A model generated the notes under the pieces. The model saw only the letters and a list, made by a program, of their open reading frames with translations. It was not told where the DNA came from and did no database searches. A program made the position numbers and the translations under genes. Positions 44,929 through 52,713 of a stretch of DNA of 64,000 nt are shown piece after piece. The first letter of the stretch is position 1. The number at the start of each line of letters is the position of its first letter. Source of the DNA: Planctomycetota bacterium (GTDB lineage Bacteria; Planctomycetota; UBA8742; UBA2392); contig JADLAK010000044.1 of the NCBI GenBank assembly GCA_020848275.1, positions 1 through 64,000 of the forward strand, in the 5' to 3' direction.

Positions 44929-45381
44929 CTATTCCTTCTGGGCGACGACCCACACGCGGCTCTGCACCTGCACGTCTTCGTGCAGGTGGATATTGAAGCT
45001 GTAAGTGCCCAGTTCGCGGATGTGTTCGTTCTCGAGCTCGATCATCTTGGCCTCGAGCGTGATGCCTTCCTTCTTGAAGGCGTCCACGACCGTCGTCGGC
45101 GTCACGCTGCCGAACAAGTGGCCTTCCTCGGATGAGCGCATCGGCACGGTAAGCTGGACCTTGGCGATCGCCGCGGCGATTTCCTGGGCTTTCTCTTTTT
45201 CCTTGCCCTGGCGCACATCGTAGGAGCGCTTCTCGGCGTCGAGCTTGCGCAGATTCTCGGGGCTGGCCTGCATGGCGAGGCCGCGAGGCAGCAGGTAGTT
45301 GCGGGCATAGCCGTCGGACACGTCGATCATGTCGCCGCGCTTGCCGACGTTACGGATGGATTCACGAAGAAGAAGTTTCAT
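44929..45381 (-). CDS. rplI: Ribosomal protein bL9
   Basis: The 150-aa protein starts at ATG 45381 (MKLLLRESIRNVGKRGDMID). The N-domain motif 'VGKRGDMIDVSDGYARNYLL' is the bL9 signature, followed by the long connecting helix and the C-terminal domain. It binds 23S rRNA in the large subunit. It is the last gene of rplY-rpsF-ssb-rpsR-rplI; a palindrome-rich 91-nt gap separates it from rpsR. Confidence 0.97.
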   Translation of the reverse strand: MKLLLRESIRNVGKRGDMIDVSDGYARNYLLPRGLAMQASPENLRKLDAEKRSYDVRQGKEKEKAQEIAAAIAKVQLTVPMRSSEEGHLFGSVTPTTVVDAFKKEGITLEAKMIELENEHIRELGTYSFNIHLHEDVQVQSRVWVVAQKE

Positions 45382-45403
45382 GTCAGTTCTCTTTTCCACT
45401 GTG

Positions 45404-45463
45404 GGGCGGACATTCCTGTCCGCCCACCTCTTTGTCGCGGCCGCGGACAAGAATGTCCGCGAC
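45404..45463. repeat. Two palindromes of the dispersed GGACATTCCTGTCC / GGACAAGAATGTCC families
   Basis: GGGCGGACATTCCTGTCCGCCC (45404-45425) and CGCGGACAAGAATGTCCGCG (45443-45462) sit in the gap between rpsR and rplI. Both can form hairpins in the mRNA without T-runs and may modulate rplI expression. Related cores occur at 21757 and about 51415. Confidence 0.6.
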
Positions 45464-45472
45464 ACGGATAAC

Positions 45473-45772
45473 TTACTTGGCCACGTACGGCATTAGCGCC
45501 ATGAAGCGCGCGAGTTTGACCGCCTCGCGCACCATCTGCTGCGTGCGGGCTGTCGTGCCACCGCGCTTGCGCGAAAGCAGTTTGCCCACTCCCGAGACGA
45601 ACTTCTGCAGCGTCTCGATGTCCTTGTAATCGATGAAAATCTTCTGCTCTTTCGAGAGCTTGTTCGGCACGGGCAGTAGGATACGCGCCTTCTTTTTCTT
45701 CTTCTTCTTCAGGTCCTTCGCCTTCTTGCTGTTGAACCGGCCACCGCCGGGTCCACCTTCAGGTCTGAACAT
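45473..45772 (-). CDS. rpsR: Ribosomal protein bS18
   Basis: The 99-aa protein has the bS18 core 'IDYKDIETLQKFVSGVGKLL' and 'QQMVREAVKLARFMALMPYV'. The N-terminal extension is unusual: Gly-rich and then seven consecutive Lys. It binds 16S rRNA beside S6. It is in the standard order with ssb and rpsF. Confidence 0.97.
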   Translation of the reverse strand: MFRPEGGPGGGRFNSKKAKDLKKKKKKKARILLPVPNKLSKEQKIFIDYKDIETLQKFVSGVGKLLSRKRGGTTARTQQMVREAVKLARFMALMPYVAK

Positions 45773-45815
45773 GTTTTTCTCTCTTTATCGCGGCAATGCC
45801 GCGGGTTGGATTTGG

Positions 45816-46304
45816 TTAAAGGTTTGGTTCGTCGCCAATGTCTTCAACGGCGGGACGGTCACGGTCCATGTCGTCGGGCGGCGGCGCGAGATCGCCGTGG
45901 TTGGGCGCGTCGGTGACGGTTTCGGCGCCCTGCTCGACCACGCGGAAGTGGCGCCCGCTCTGCGAGCGTTCGACTTCGCGGCGGATGAACTGGACGCTGT
46001 AGGCGACCACGCGGATGCGCGAGCGCTTCTGGCCGTCGTGGGTCTCCCACGTGTCCTGCTCAAGCCGGCCCTCGACGAAAACCGGCGAGCCCTTCTTGAG
46101 GTATTCCGAGCAGCTTTCGGCAAGCTTGCGCCAACACACCACATCGATGAAACAGGTGCGGTCGTGCTTGTCGCCCGCGCTGGTCGTGTAGCTGTCGCTC
46201 ACGGCAAGGCGGAACTCCGTCACCGGCGTGCCCGACGGCGTGTGGCGCAGGTCGGGATCGCGGGCAAGGTTGCCCACCAGGAAAACTTTGTTGAGGGTTA
46301 TCAT
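45816..46304 (-). CDS. ssb: Single-stranded DNA-binding protein
   Basis: The 162-aa protein has an OB-fold with NKVFLVGNLARDPDLRHTPS, 'VTEFRLAVSD' and 'KGSPVFVEGRLEQDTWETHD'. The C-terminal acidic tail ends IGDEPNL instead of the classic DDDIPF-type tip, so docking of partner proteins may differ. It lies between rpsF and rpsR as usual. Confidence 0.95.
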   Translation of the reverse strand: MITLNKVFLVGNLARDPDLRHTPSGTPVTEFRLAVSDSYTTSAGDKHDRTCFIDVVCWRKLAESCSEYLKKGSPVFVEGRLEQDTWETHDGQKRSRIRVVAYSVQFIRREVERSQSGRHFRVVEQGAETVTDAPNHGDLAPPPDDMDRDRPAVEDIGDEPNL

Positions 46305-46322
46305 GGGATCCTTGGCTGGGGG

Positions 46323-46748
46323 CTATTCCCGCACCGCAACAGGGGCTGCTTCCTCGGCGCGGTCACGGCGCGGCTCGCCGCCCATGCCTTCCTTGCGTTC
46401 GACGCGCGGGGCGGGTTCGTACTTCTTGAACCACTTTTCGATCGGCACGTTGGCGCGGTTGACCAGCAGGTAGCGCAGGATGCGTTCGGTCAGGCGGCAC
46501 TCGAGTTCGATTTCGCTCACCTTCAGCGGGTCGACGGTAAACGCCGCAAGGATGTAGGCGCCGCGCTTGTTTTTGCGGATCTCGTAGGCCAGCTTCTGCT
46601 CAGCCCATTTCTCGCAGCGAACCACGTTGGCGCCGTGTTTTTCCAGCACGCCCTTGGCAAGCGCGATCGCACCGGCTTCGTCCTTGTTGGCGAAGTTCGA
46701 CTCGACCAGGAACAACCCTTCGTACAGCCTCTCTTTGACGTCAGCCAT
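46323..46748 (-). CDS. rpsF: Ribosomal protein bS6
   Basis: The 141-aa protein has the bS6 pattern 'LYEGLFLVESNFANKDEA' and 'KLAYEIRKNKRGAYILAAF', with a C-terminal extension rich in Glu, Arg and Ala (about 100-141). It is part of the small-subunit platform with S18. It is followed 18 nt later by ssb. Confidence 0.96.
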   Translation of the reverse strand: MADVKERLYEGLFLVESNFANKDEAGAIALAKGVLEKHGANVVRCEKWAEQKLAYEIRKNKRGAYILAAFTVDPLKVSEIELECRLTERILRYLLVNRANVPIEKWFKKYEPAPRVERKEGMGGEPRRDRAEEAAPVAVRE

Positions 46749-46906
46749 GTCTTCCTCAGTTCTCCGTCATTGGGGCAAAGCTGCCCCTTCTCTTTCCATC
46801 GCTCCCTTGGCTTCCGGCTTTTTGCCGGAACCCGCCGCGGCCGGAGAACCGCTGCGGGGAGAGCGAAATTTTGTCCGGGCTTCCGGCCCGCTTGAGTCCT
46901 TGTCGC

Positions 46907-46930
46907 GGACACGCTGCCGCGTGTCCCTAC
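46907..46930. repeat. Palindrome copy touching the rplY stop codon
   Basis: GGACACGCTGCCGCGTGTCC (46907-46926) is the exact reverse complement of 43611-43630, and the shared identity extends through the adjoining TAG stop codon in both places. It can form an 8-bp hairpin in the rplY-rpsF leader. Confidence 0.65.
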
Positions 46931-47700
46931 TTCTTGGCCGGTGCGCCCTTGGCCGGTGCGGCGGCAGCGGCCGGGGCCGCACCCTTGGCGCCTGCGGCGC
47001 CGGCAGCCGGGGCAGCGCCCTTGGCGCCTGCGGCCGGGGCAGCACCCGCGGCCGGGGCAGCGCCCGGAGCGCCAGGAGCAGCGCCCGGTGCACCCGGGAC
47101 CGCACCCGCGGCAGCAGCAGCAGCGGCATCCGGCGTGGCGACAACTTCGATGATTTCCTTGGGCTCGCGGCAGCTTGCGACCAGCCACTCGGGGCTGACG
47201 ACGAGCTTGGCGCCCTCAGGCAGCGTGATGTCTTTGTAGCGGAGGTAGGCGTCGAGCTCCATCGGGCTGATGTCGACGTCGACCTGCTTGGGAATATTGC
47301 GGGCCTTGCAGAACAGCGGGATTTCCGCGCGCATGTACTGCATGACGCCGCCGGTGGTTGCGCCCTTGGGCGTGCCCACGAAGTTGAGCGGCAGGTTGAC
47401 CTTGACCTCGTCGTCGAGTTCGAGGCGCGTGAAGTCGATGTGTTCGATGTTGCTGCCCATGCTGTCGCGCTGGATGGCGCGGACAAGCGCATGGGCCTTG
47501 GTTCCGGCGACGTCGAGTTCAACGACGTGCGTGGCGGTGTGGATCAGGTGATCGACCACGCCGGACTCGATGATGATGTTGATGTTCTCTTTGCCGCGGC
47601 CATAAAGCACACCGGGCATGCGCCCCTCGGCGCGGAGACGACGGTTGTGTTTGGTGCCGCTGTTCTCGCGGCGCTCAGCCTTGACGCTGGGAATCTGCAT
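46927..47700 (-). CDS. rplY: Ribosomal protein bL25, CTC family, with Ala/Pro/Gly-rich tail
   Basis: The 257-aa protein has an N-terminal L25 domain with 'ERRENSGTKHNRRLRAEGRM PGVLYG' (5S rRNA binding) and a CTC domain ('HIDFTRLELDDEVKVNLPL', 'DVDISPMELDAYLRYKDITL'). A tail from about 195 follows, made of Ala, Pro and Gly repeats (GAAPGAPGAAPAAGAAP). The tail is longer and of lower complexity than in typical CTC proteins. No pth gene intervenes before rpsF. It heads the ribosomal operon. Confidence 0.94.
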   Translation of the reverse strand: MQIPSVKAERRENSGTKHNRRLRAEGRMPGVLYGRGKENINIIIESGVVDHLIHTATHVVELDVAGTKAHALVRAIQRDSMGSNIEHIDFTRLELDDEVKVNLPLNFVGTPKGATTGGVMQYMRAEIPLFCKARNIPKQVDVDISPMELDAYLRYKDITLPEGAKLVVSPEWLVASCREPKEIIEVVATPDAAAAAAAGAVPGAPGAAPGAPGAAPAAGAAPAAGAKGAAPAAGAAGAKGAAPAAAAAPAKGAPAKK

Positions 47701-47808
47701 GTTCTGCCTCGTTAGTGGACCGCGAATGCACCATGCATTCGTGCTCTTTGGGAGGTGCTTGGTTGTCGCGGCCTGCGCCGCGTTGGCAGGCCGGAGGCCC
47801 GCCCCACG

Positions 47809-49563
47809 CTACTCCTTCTTCTTCTCAACCTTCAGGGGAATTGAGGCAAAGCCGCAATGTTCGCCCTTGGCGTCGAGGGCGAAGATTTTGACTAAATAAT
47901 CGCCCGGCGCAAGGGTGTTGTCGGCATAAGCCATGATTTCAAATGACTTGAGCGCATGGTCCTTTGTTGCCGTAACACTGTCCACCGACAGACGATAACC
48001 GAATTTGTCGTTCGCTAACTTGTGGTTACTCGCAACCACATCCTCGGCAGTCTTCTTTTTCTCTGCGTCTTCCCCAATCAACGCTGTCAGATCCACTGGC
48101 TTCTGACCGTCCTTCAACGAACTCCGTCGAAGAGCCAGATACCGCTCGATCAATTGAATGCGTTTGTCATTCGGGGGCTCATAATCAAGGCCGGGCCCAA
48201 ATTTCACCTTCACAACGGTTTTTCCGGGCGCGTTGATTTCCATGGAATCGACGGCGCATGAAGCCTCAATGGTGACGTTCGGGTGCTTCAGCTTCAGCCC
48301 CGGGTCGCCAATCAAATTGTAGAGGTGCAGGTGGGCGGTGTTCTTGGCGTCGCGTTCCTTCTTCTTGGGCATCAGCAGCGCCGCCATCGACTCGAGTTCC
48401 GCGCGGTCCGGTTCGTCGGCCAAAATCAGCTCGCGCTTCATATAAGCGAACGCGTCGCCCAGCGTCGCCAGCTTCTTGTTGGCAATGCCCTGCACAATGC
48501 CCTTCTGCACGATCATGTTGCTGTATGGGTGACTGTTGCGGCTGCTGGCGATCACCGCCACCGGCGCGTTGTCGGCAAACAGGACGCGCTCGGCGAGGCA
48601 GCGTTTTTCGGGCTTGGCGTCGAGCCAGCCCGTGTCGCAGGCGATAATCAGCATCACCGGCAATTGGCCGTCCTTGATACTGAACTTGCTGACATCGTCG
48701 GCTTTCAAAATCGGGTAAGTTGTGGTCTTGTCGCCGACCTTGACGACAAACTGGTCGAGGTGGTCCCACGCGCCGTGGCCGATGTAGGTCAGCAGCAGCG
48801 AGCCCATGTTGGCTTCGTCGATAACTTTCTCGCTGAACTTGCTCGGGATCCACGCGTAGGGGCTGTCGAGGTTGGCGTAGGTCATGCGCACGTCGTAGGC
48901 GTTGTCCACGTGCTCGTCGACAAATTGCGTGAACGCCGCCTCGATCATGCTGTCGATCATCGGCCCGTAGTGGCCCTCGCCTGCAAAGAACGTCAGCCGC
49001 TTCACCCACTCGCCGTACTTCGCGCCCTCGTAGGCCTTGACCTTCTCCAGCGCCAGCCGGACTTCCTCAATTGTGCGCGCAGGAATGCGCCCCACGGCGA
49101 TTTCGGGCACTTCGTCGTCCTTCATCAGGTCGGCGTAGTAATTGTCGCCCGCGATCAGCGTGCCTTGTTCGTCTTTGTAGGTCGTGACGAACCACGGCAA
49201 CTCGACTTTGGGGTCGTATTTGTCGCTGTCTTTAGGCGCGTCGCCGATCAGCAGCACCTGGAAAGCGTCGCTGATCGTCGGCCCTGCGGCGCCCTTGATG
49301 GAATTCCTGATGTCCGTGACGCTGGCGAACTCGTGGCCCCAGTTCGTCGCGATGTCGCCAACCTTCATCACCTGCACTTTGCGGCCTTGCGCGGCGCGAT
49401 AGTCAGCCCACTCCTTGGCGGCGGACGCGAAGTCGTTGGCCGTAATAATGAGGTAGTTCGGGCGATCCTTCGGCGGATCGGACTCCTCGCCGCAAACGGG
49501 GCTGTGCAGGCACAGGGCCAAGGCCGCAAGGGCGACAAGTACGATGGTTTTGGTTTGAAGCAT
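47809..49563 (-). CDS. Secreted C25 (gingipain-like) cysteine peptidase
   Basis: The 584-aa protein starts at ATG 49563 (GGGAG upstream, signal peptide about 1-24). The C25 catalytic domain shows the His in LLTYIGHGAWDHLDQF (His263) and the Cys in VMLIIACDTGWLDA (Cys309). Earlier 'YLIITANDFASAAKEWADYR' is the usual N-terminal motif of the fold. The last 130 residues form an Ig-like domain. Unlike gingipains it has no visible prodomain or type IX sorting C-terminus, so export is probably by Sec into the periplasm. Confidence 0.85.
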   Translation of the reverse strand: MLQTKTIVLVALAALALCLHSPVCGEESDPPKDRPNYLIITANDFASAAKEWADYRAAQGRKVQVMKVGDIATNWGHEFASVTDIRNSIKGAAGPTISDAFQVLLIGDAPKDSDKYDPKVELPWFVTTYKDEQGTLIAGDNYYADLMKDDEVPEIAVGRIPARTIEEVRLALEKVKAYEGAKYGEWVKRLTFFAGEGHYGPMIDSMIEAAFTQFVDEHVDNAYDVRMTYANLDSPYAWIPSKFSEKVIDEANMGSLLLTYIGHGAWDHLDQFVVKVGDKTTTYPILKADDVSKFSIKDGQLPVMLIIACDTGWLDAKPEKRCLAERVLFADNAPVAVIASSRNSHPYSNMIVQKGIVQGIANKKLATLGDAFAYMKRELILADEPDRAELESMAALLMPKKKERDAKNTAHLHLYNLIGDPGLKLKHPNVTIEASCAVDSMEINAPGKTVVKVKFGPGLDYEPPNDKRIQLIERYLALRRSSLKDGQKPVDLTALIGEDAEKKKTAEDVVASNHKLANDKFGYRLSVDSVTATKDHALKSFEIMAYADNTLAPGDYLVKIFALDAKGEHCGFASIPLKVEKKKE

Positions 49564-49775
49564 GGACGCTCCCGGGTCTGCCAAGGTTAATACGCGGGGC
49601 TCGCTTGGTATGCCGCCAATAACGAAAAAGCTTGCCGCAGCGAGACGTTGCGGCAATGCAAGGCCTTACTGCAATGGCATTTGCGTTCAAAACGGAGGTC
49701 CCAAGCCCGTTTTGCCCCGCCAACTTGCTATACTCGGCCCGATTGCCCTGTTGCGGCAACCCATGAGCACGCGTG

Positions 49776-51353
49776 ATGGCCAAAGACGTCATCGAACATC
49801 GGCTGGCCCTGATTGAAGAGCGACTGGGCGAAAGCGAAAGCGCCCAGCGGCGTATCGACTGGTCCAGTTGGAGCGGGCGCATTTCGGCCGGTGCAGGCTT
49901 TTCGGTGGTGATGCTGGCGGTCCTGCTTGCGCCCTATGACGGCATGGACGCGCTGACCGCCACCGGCCACTCGTTGATGGTGTTTGGCTTTGTCTTCCTG
50001 TACGGCCTCTACCTGTGGCGGTTTCGGCCTGACCTGTTTAACGAGCGCGGCAAGCAGATTTTGTTTGGCGCGTGCGTGCTATTCAGTGCGGCGGGCGCGA
50101 AAATCGCCATGAGTTACCCGCAGTGGGGCGACTTTCGCTACGAGTTCGTCGTCCCGCTGATGCTGTTTTCGATCATCTACGCCGTGGTTTTCGACCAGCG
50201 CTTTGCGCTGGACGCCACGCTGTTCACGATCATGGGAATCGCCGCAGCCAGCTTCCGCTCGCGGAATTTCGAGGCCCTGCCGCTGATTGTGATGCTCGCG
50301 GGCTCCGTCGTTGCGGTGCTGTTGACCCGCAACCTGCGCTCACGCTACAAGCTGGCGCTGGTGGGCCTTGCGGGCGGCCTTGGCCAGGCGCTGCTGATAT
50401 TGGCCCTTTACCTGATTGGCTCGTGGCAACATGCCGACCGATGGATCGGTGTCGGCGCGTGGATGGGCATCTCGGTGGCGCGCGGCGCCCTGATCGGCGT
50501 GGTAGCAACCTTCATGTTGCCACTGATCGAGCGCGTGTTCCGCATCACCACGGACCTGCGCCTGATCGAACTGCTCGAGAGAGAACACCCGCTGCTGACC
50601 ATGATGCAGGAGCGCGCGCCGGGGACGTACCAGCACACACTCAACGTCGCGAAGTTCACCAAGAAGGCCGTGGAGGCCATCGGCGGCAACGCGCTGCTGG
50701 CGGAGGTCGCGATCATGTTCCACGACCTCGGCAAGATGGTGCGGCCGGAGTACTTCACCGAGAACGAGCCGGATTCGAAACTCTTGCACGACCGCCTCAG
50801 CCCGATGATGAGCGCAATGATCATCATCAGCCACGTCACGGACGGAATTCTGCTGGCGCGCAAGCACAAGCTGCCGCCGATTTTCGAGGATTTCATCGCC
50901 GGCCACCACGGCACCAGCGTGGTGAAGTATTTCTACTACAAGGCCAAGGCCGGCGCCAAAGAGGGCGAGACCATCCTCGAAAGCCAGTTCCGCTATCCCG
51001 GCCCCAAGCCGCAAACCAAGGAATCGGCGGTATCGGCGGTCGCGGATCACGTCGAGGCGACGGCGCGTTCGCGCTTTTCGGCGGGTATCGAGCACCCCGA
51101 CGACCTGCGCAACATGGTGCGCGAGGCGATCAACACCAAGCTGCTCGACGGCCAGTTCGATGAGTGCCACATCACCAAGGCGGAACTCGCCAAGGTTGAG
51201 GACTCGCTGGTGAGTTCGCTGGCCGCGCTCTACCACCACCGCGTGAAATACCTGGAAGACCCGGACAAGAAACGCCGCGCCGAGGCAGTTGAAGCCCGCG
51301 AAAAGTACCGCCGCGAGCAGGCCCAGCGCAAAGAAAAGATCCTGACGCAGTAG
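49776..51353 (+). CDS. PgpH-like 7TM HD-domain phosphohydrolase
   Basis: The protein is 525 aa, with ATG 49776 preferred over the adjacent GTG 49773. About seven membrane helices (33-255) are followed by an HD domain: 'GTYQHTLNVAKFTKKAVEAI', IMFHDLGKM (His-Asp), 'FIAGHHGTSVVKYFYYKAK' and 'VSAVADHVEATAR'. This is the PgpH pattern (7TM-HD), a c-di-AMP phosphodiesterase family, but the large extracytoplasmic 7TMR-HDED domain is missing. It therefore lacks the usual sensor module. It would lower c-di-AMP, a signal tied to K+ homeostasis; that link is inference. Confidence 0.8.
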   Translation: MAKDVIEHRLALIEERLGESESAQRRIDWSSWSGRISAGAGFSVVMLAVLLAPYDGMDALTATGHSLMVFGFVFLYGLYLWRFRPDLFNERGKQILFGACVLFSAAGAKIAMSYPQWGDFRYEFVVPLMLFSIIYAVVFDQRFALDATLFTIMGIAAASFRSRNFEALPLIVMLAGSVVAVLLTRNLRSRYKLALVGLAGGLGQALLILALYLIGSWQHADRWIGVGAWMGISVARGALIGVVATFMLPLIERVFRITTDLRLIELLEREHPLLTMMQERAPGTYQHTLNVAKFTKKAVEAIGGNALLAEVAIMFHDLGKMVRPEYFTENEPDSKLLHDRLSPMMSAMIIISHVTDGILLARKHKLPPIFEDFIAGHHGTSVVKYFYYKAKAGAKEGETILESQFRYPGPKPQTKESAVSAVADHVEATARSRFSAGIEHPDDLRNMVREAINTKLLDGQFDECHITKAELAKVEDSLVSSLAALYHHRVKYLEDPDKKRRAEAVEAREKYRREQAQRKEKILTQ

Positions 51354-51445
51354 CGTGGCGCAGGCAGCCCGCGCCGCCGCACATTTTGCGGCACGATTCG
51401 GTCGCCTTTGCCGACCGTGCGGGCAAGAATGTCCGCACCACGGAT

Positions 51446-51970
51446 TTATCCAATTCCGTCGATGCGATTTGTCGGCACGTGGCCGAGTTCTTCGGGCCGG
51501 CCGTCGACGTTCATGCGGGCGATCGCGTCGGTCCACAACATCCGCAATTCGTTCAGGACGCGCAGGGCTTCCTCGGCCGCCGCAGCGTCGCGCTGCATCG
51601 CCGCGCGCATCAAGCGCTCGATGCAGAAGCGATAGAGGCCCACCAACTTTTCGTACAGATCGCGGCCGATTTCGGGTTTGAGGCTGTCCATGAGTTCCGC
51701 CACGATTTTCTGCGCGCGCGCCAGATGCTCGCCGCCGGGTTTGCCGGCTTTGAGTGCGTCAATGCCGCGCAGCGCAAAGCCAATGGCGCCGTCAATCAGC
51801 ATGATCAAAAGTTGCTCGCGGGTTGCGCTGTTGACCGCCGCCTCAAGATAGGCGTTGGTTTGATCAGCGTGGCGGGGCTTATCGGCGCTCGCGCGAGGCG
51901 CGGGCCGGCCCGGTTTTGCGCGGCGGGCGCCCTTGGGCGGCGCATAGGTTTTCGGCGTGTCGTCGGGCAT
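51446..51970 (-). CDS. fliS: FliS-like flagellin chaperone, orphan
   Basis: The 174-aa protein has a basic, Pro/Ala-rich N-terminal extension (1-36) and then the FliS pattern: 'TNAYLEAAVNSATREQLLIM', LIDGAIGFALRGIDALKAG and 'LDSLKPEIGRDLYEKLVGLY'-type helices. FliS binds the flagellin C-terminus and prevents early polymerisation. No flagellin, fliD or other flagellar gene is in the window. Confidence 0.75.
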   Translation of the reverse strand: MPDDTPKTYAPPKGARRAKPGRPAPRASADKPRHADQTNAYLEAAVNSATREQLLIMLIDGAIGFALRGIDALKAGKPGGEHLARAQKIVAELMDSLKPEIGRDLYEKLVGLYRFCIERLMRAAMQRDAAAAEEALRVLNELRMLWTDAIARMNVDGRPEELGHVPTNRIDGIG

Positions 51971-52068
51971 ACGATAAAATTACCAAAAGAATAAAATATA
52001 GCAATACTGCGACTCGATCCGACGCCGGGCGGGCTCAGTCGTTAAACCGGCACCGAGACGGAGCACAC

Positions 52069-52713
52069 ATGCCGATACTGATTTTGGTTGCGCTGATGCT
52101 GATGATCCATGCGCCCGAACTTGGCGCGACCACGGCCGCCAAACTTGACCTCGACGCCCTGACGGACAACGCGTCCGTTGTCGCGCGCGGCAAGGTCAAA
52201 TCGAAGGAAGCGCGCTGGGACGCCGCGAAAACCGGCATCTGGACCCGCCATACCGTCGATGTCAGCGAAGTCGCGCGTGGCGACGCGCGCACGACACTCG
52301 AATTCGTCACGCGCGGCGGCGTCGTCGGCAAAGTTGGCCAGGCGATCAGCGGCTGCGGCAGTTTCGAGGTCGGCGACGAATACGTTTTCTTCCTCGCGCA
52401 GGACGACGACAAGCGCCTCCAGCTCGTGGGCATGGTGCAAGGCGCGTTCAAGATCGACGGCAAGCGCGCGAAGAATTCGTACGCCGGCCTGACGCTTGTC
52501 GACGCCAAGACGCTCAAGGCATTGGACAAAGAACAATCGGCGGCGCTTGAATTTGACGTCGCCGACCTGCTCAAGCGCGTGAAGGACCGCGTAAAGAGGG
52601 CCGAGTGCCGTGTTCCGAGTCCCGAGTCGAAAAGCGACAAAGCCACCCCGAAAGTGGACGACCCGGGACCCGGCACGCGGGACTCGGAACAAAAAGCGCC
52701 GGAGAAGAAATGA
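52069..52713 (+). CDS. Secreted protein coupled to a matrixin gene
   Basis: The 214-aa protein starts at ATG 52069 with GGAG upstream; the longer open frame from 51916 is spurious. The signal peptide is 1-20. The main domain reads as a secreted beta-rich module ('SVVARGKVKSKEARWD', 'TLEFVTRGGVVGKVGQ', 'VGDEYVFFLAQ') often found beside matrixins in related bacteria. The last 35 or so residues (RAECRVPSPESKSDKA onwards) are encoded by an intergenic-type palindromic repeat. The stop overlaps the matrixin ATG by 4 nt, so the two are coupled. Confidence 0.65.
   Translation: MPILILVALMLMIHAPELGATTAAKLDLDALTDNASVVARGKVKSKEARWDAAKTGIWTRHTVDVSEVARGDARTTLEFVTRGGVVGKVGQAISGCGSFEVGDEYVFFLAQDDDKRLQLVGMVQGAFKIDGKRAKNSYAGLTLVDAKTLKALDKEQSAALEFDVADLLKRVKDRVKRAECRVPSPESKSDKATPKVDDPGPGTRDSEQKAPEKK
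52604..52690. repeat. Dispersed palindromic repeat captured inside a coding sequence
   Basis: GTTCCGAGTCCCGAGTCG near 52612 faces CGCGGGACTCGGAAC near 52676, with GTGCCG-type half-sites between. This 'GAGTCCCGAGT'-type element is normally intergenic. Here it lies wholly within the frame of the gene upstream of the matrixin and adds its C-terminal tail. Confidence 0.55.

Noticed and set aside
49687-49715. CAAAACGG...CCGTTTTG inverted repeat as a terminator
   Set aside because: Stem is only eight pairs with a ten-nt loop and no T-run on either strand; could be chance.
51916-52068. N-terminal extension of the 214-aa secreted protein
   Set aside because: Runs through the AT-rich divergent promoter region; ATG 52069 has a good ribosome site and begins a signal peptide.
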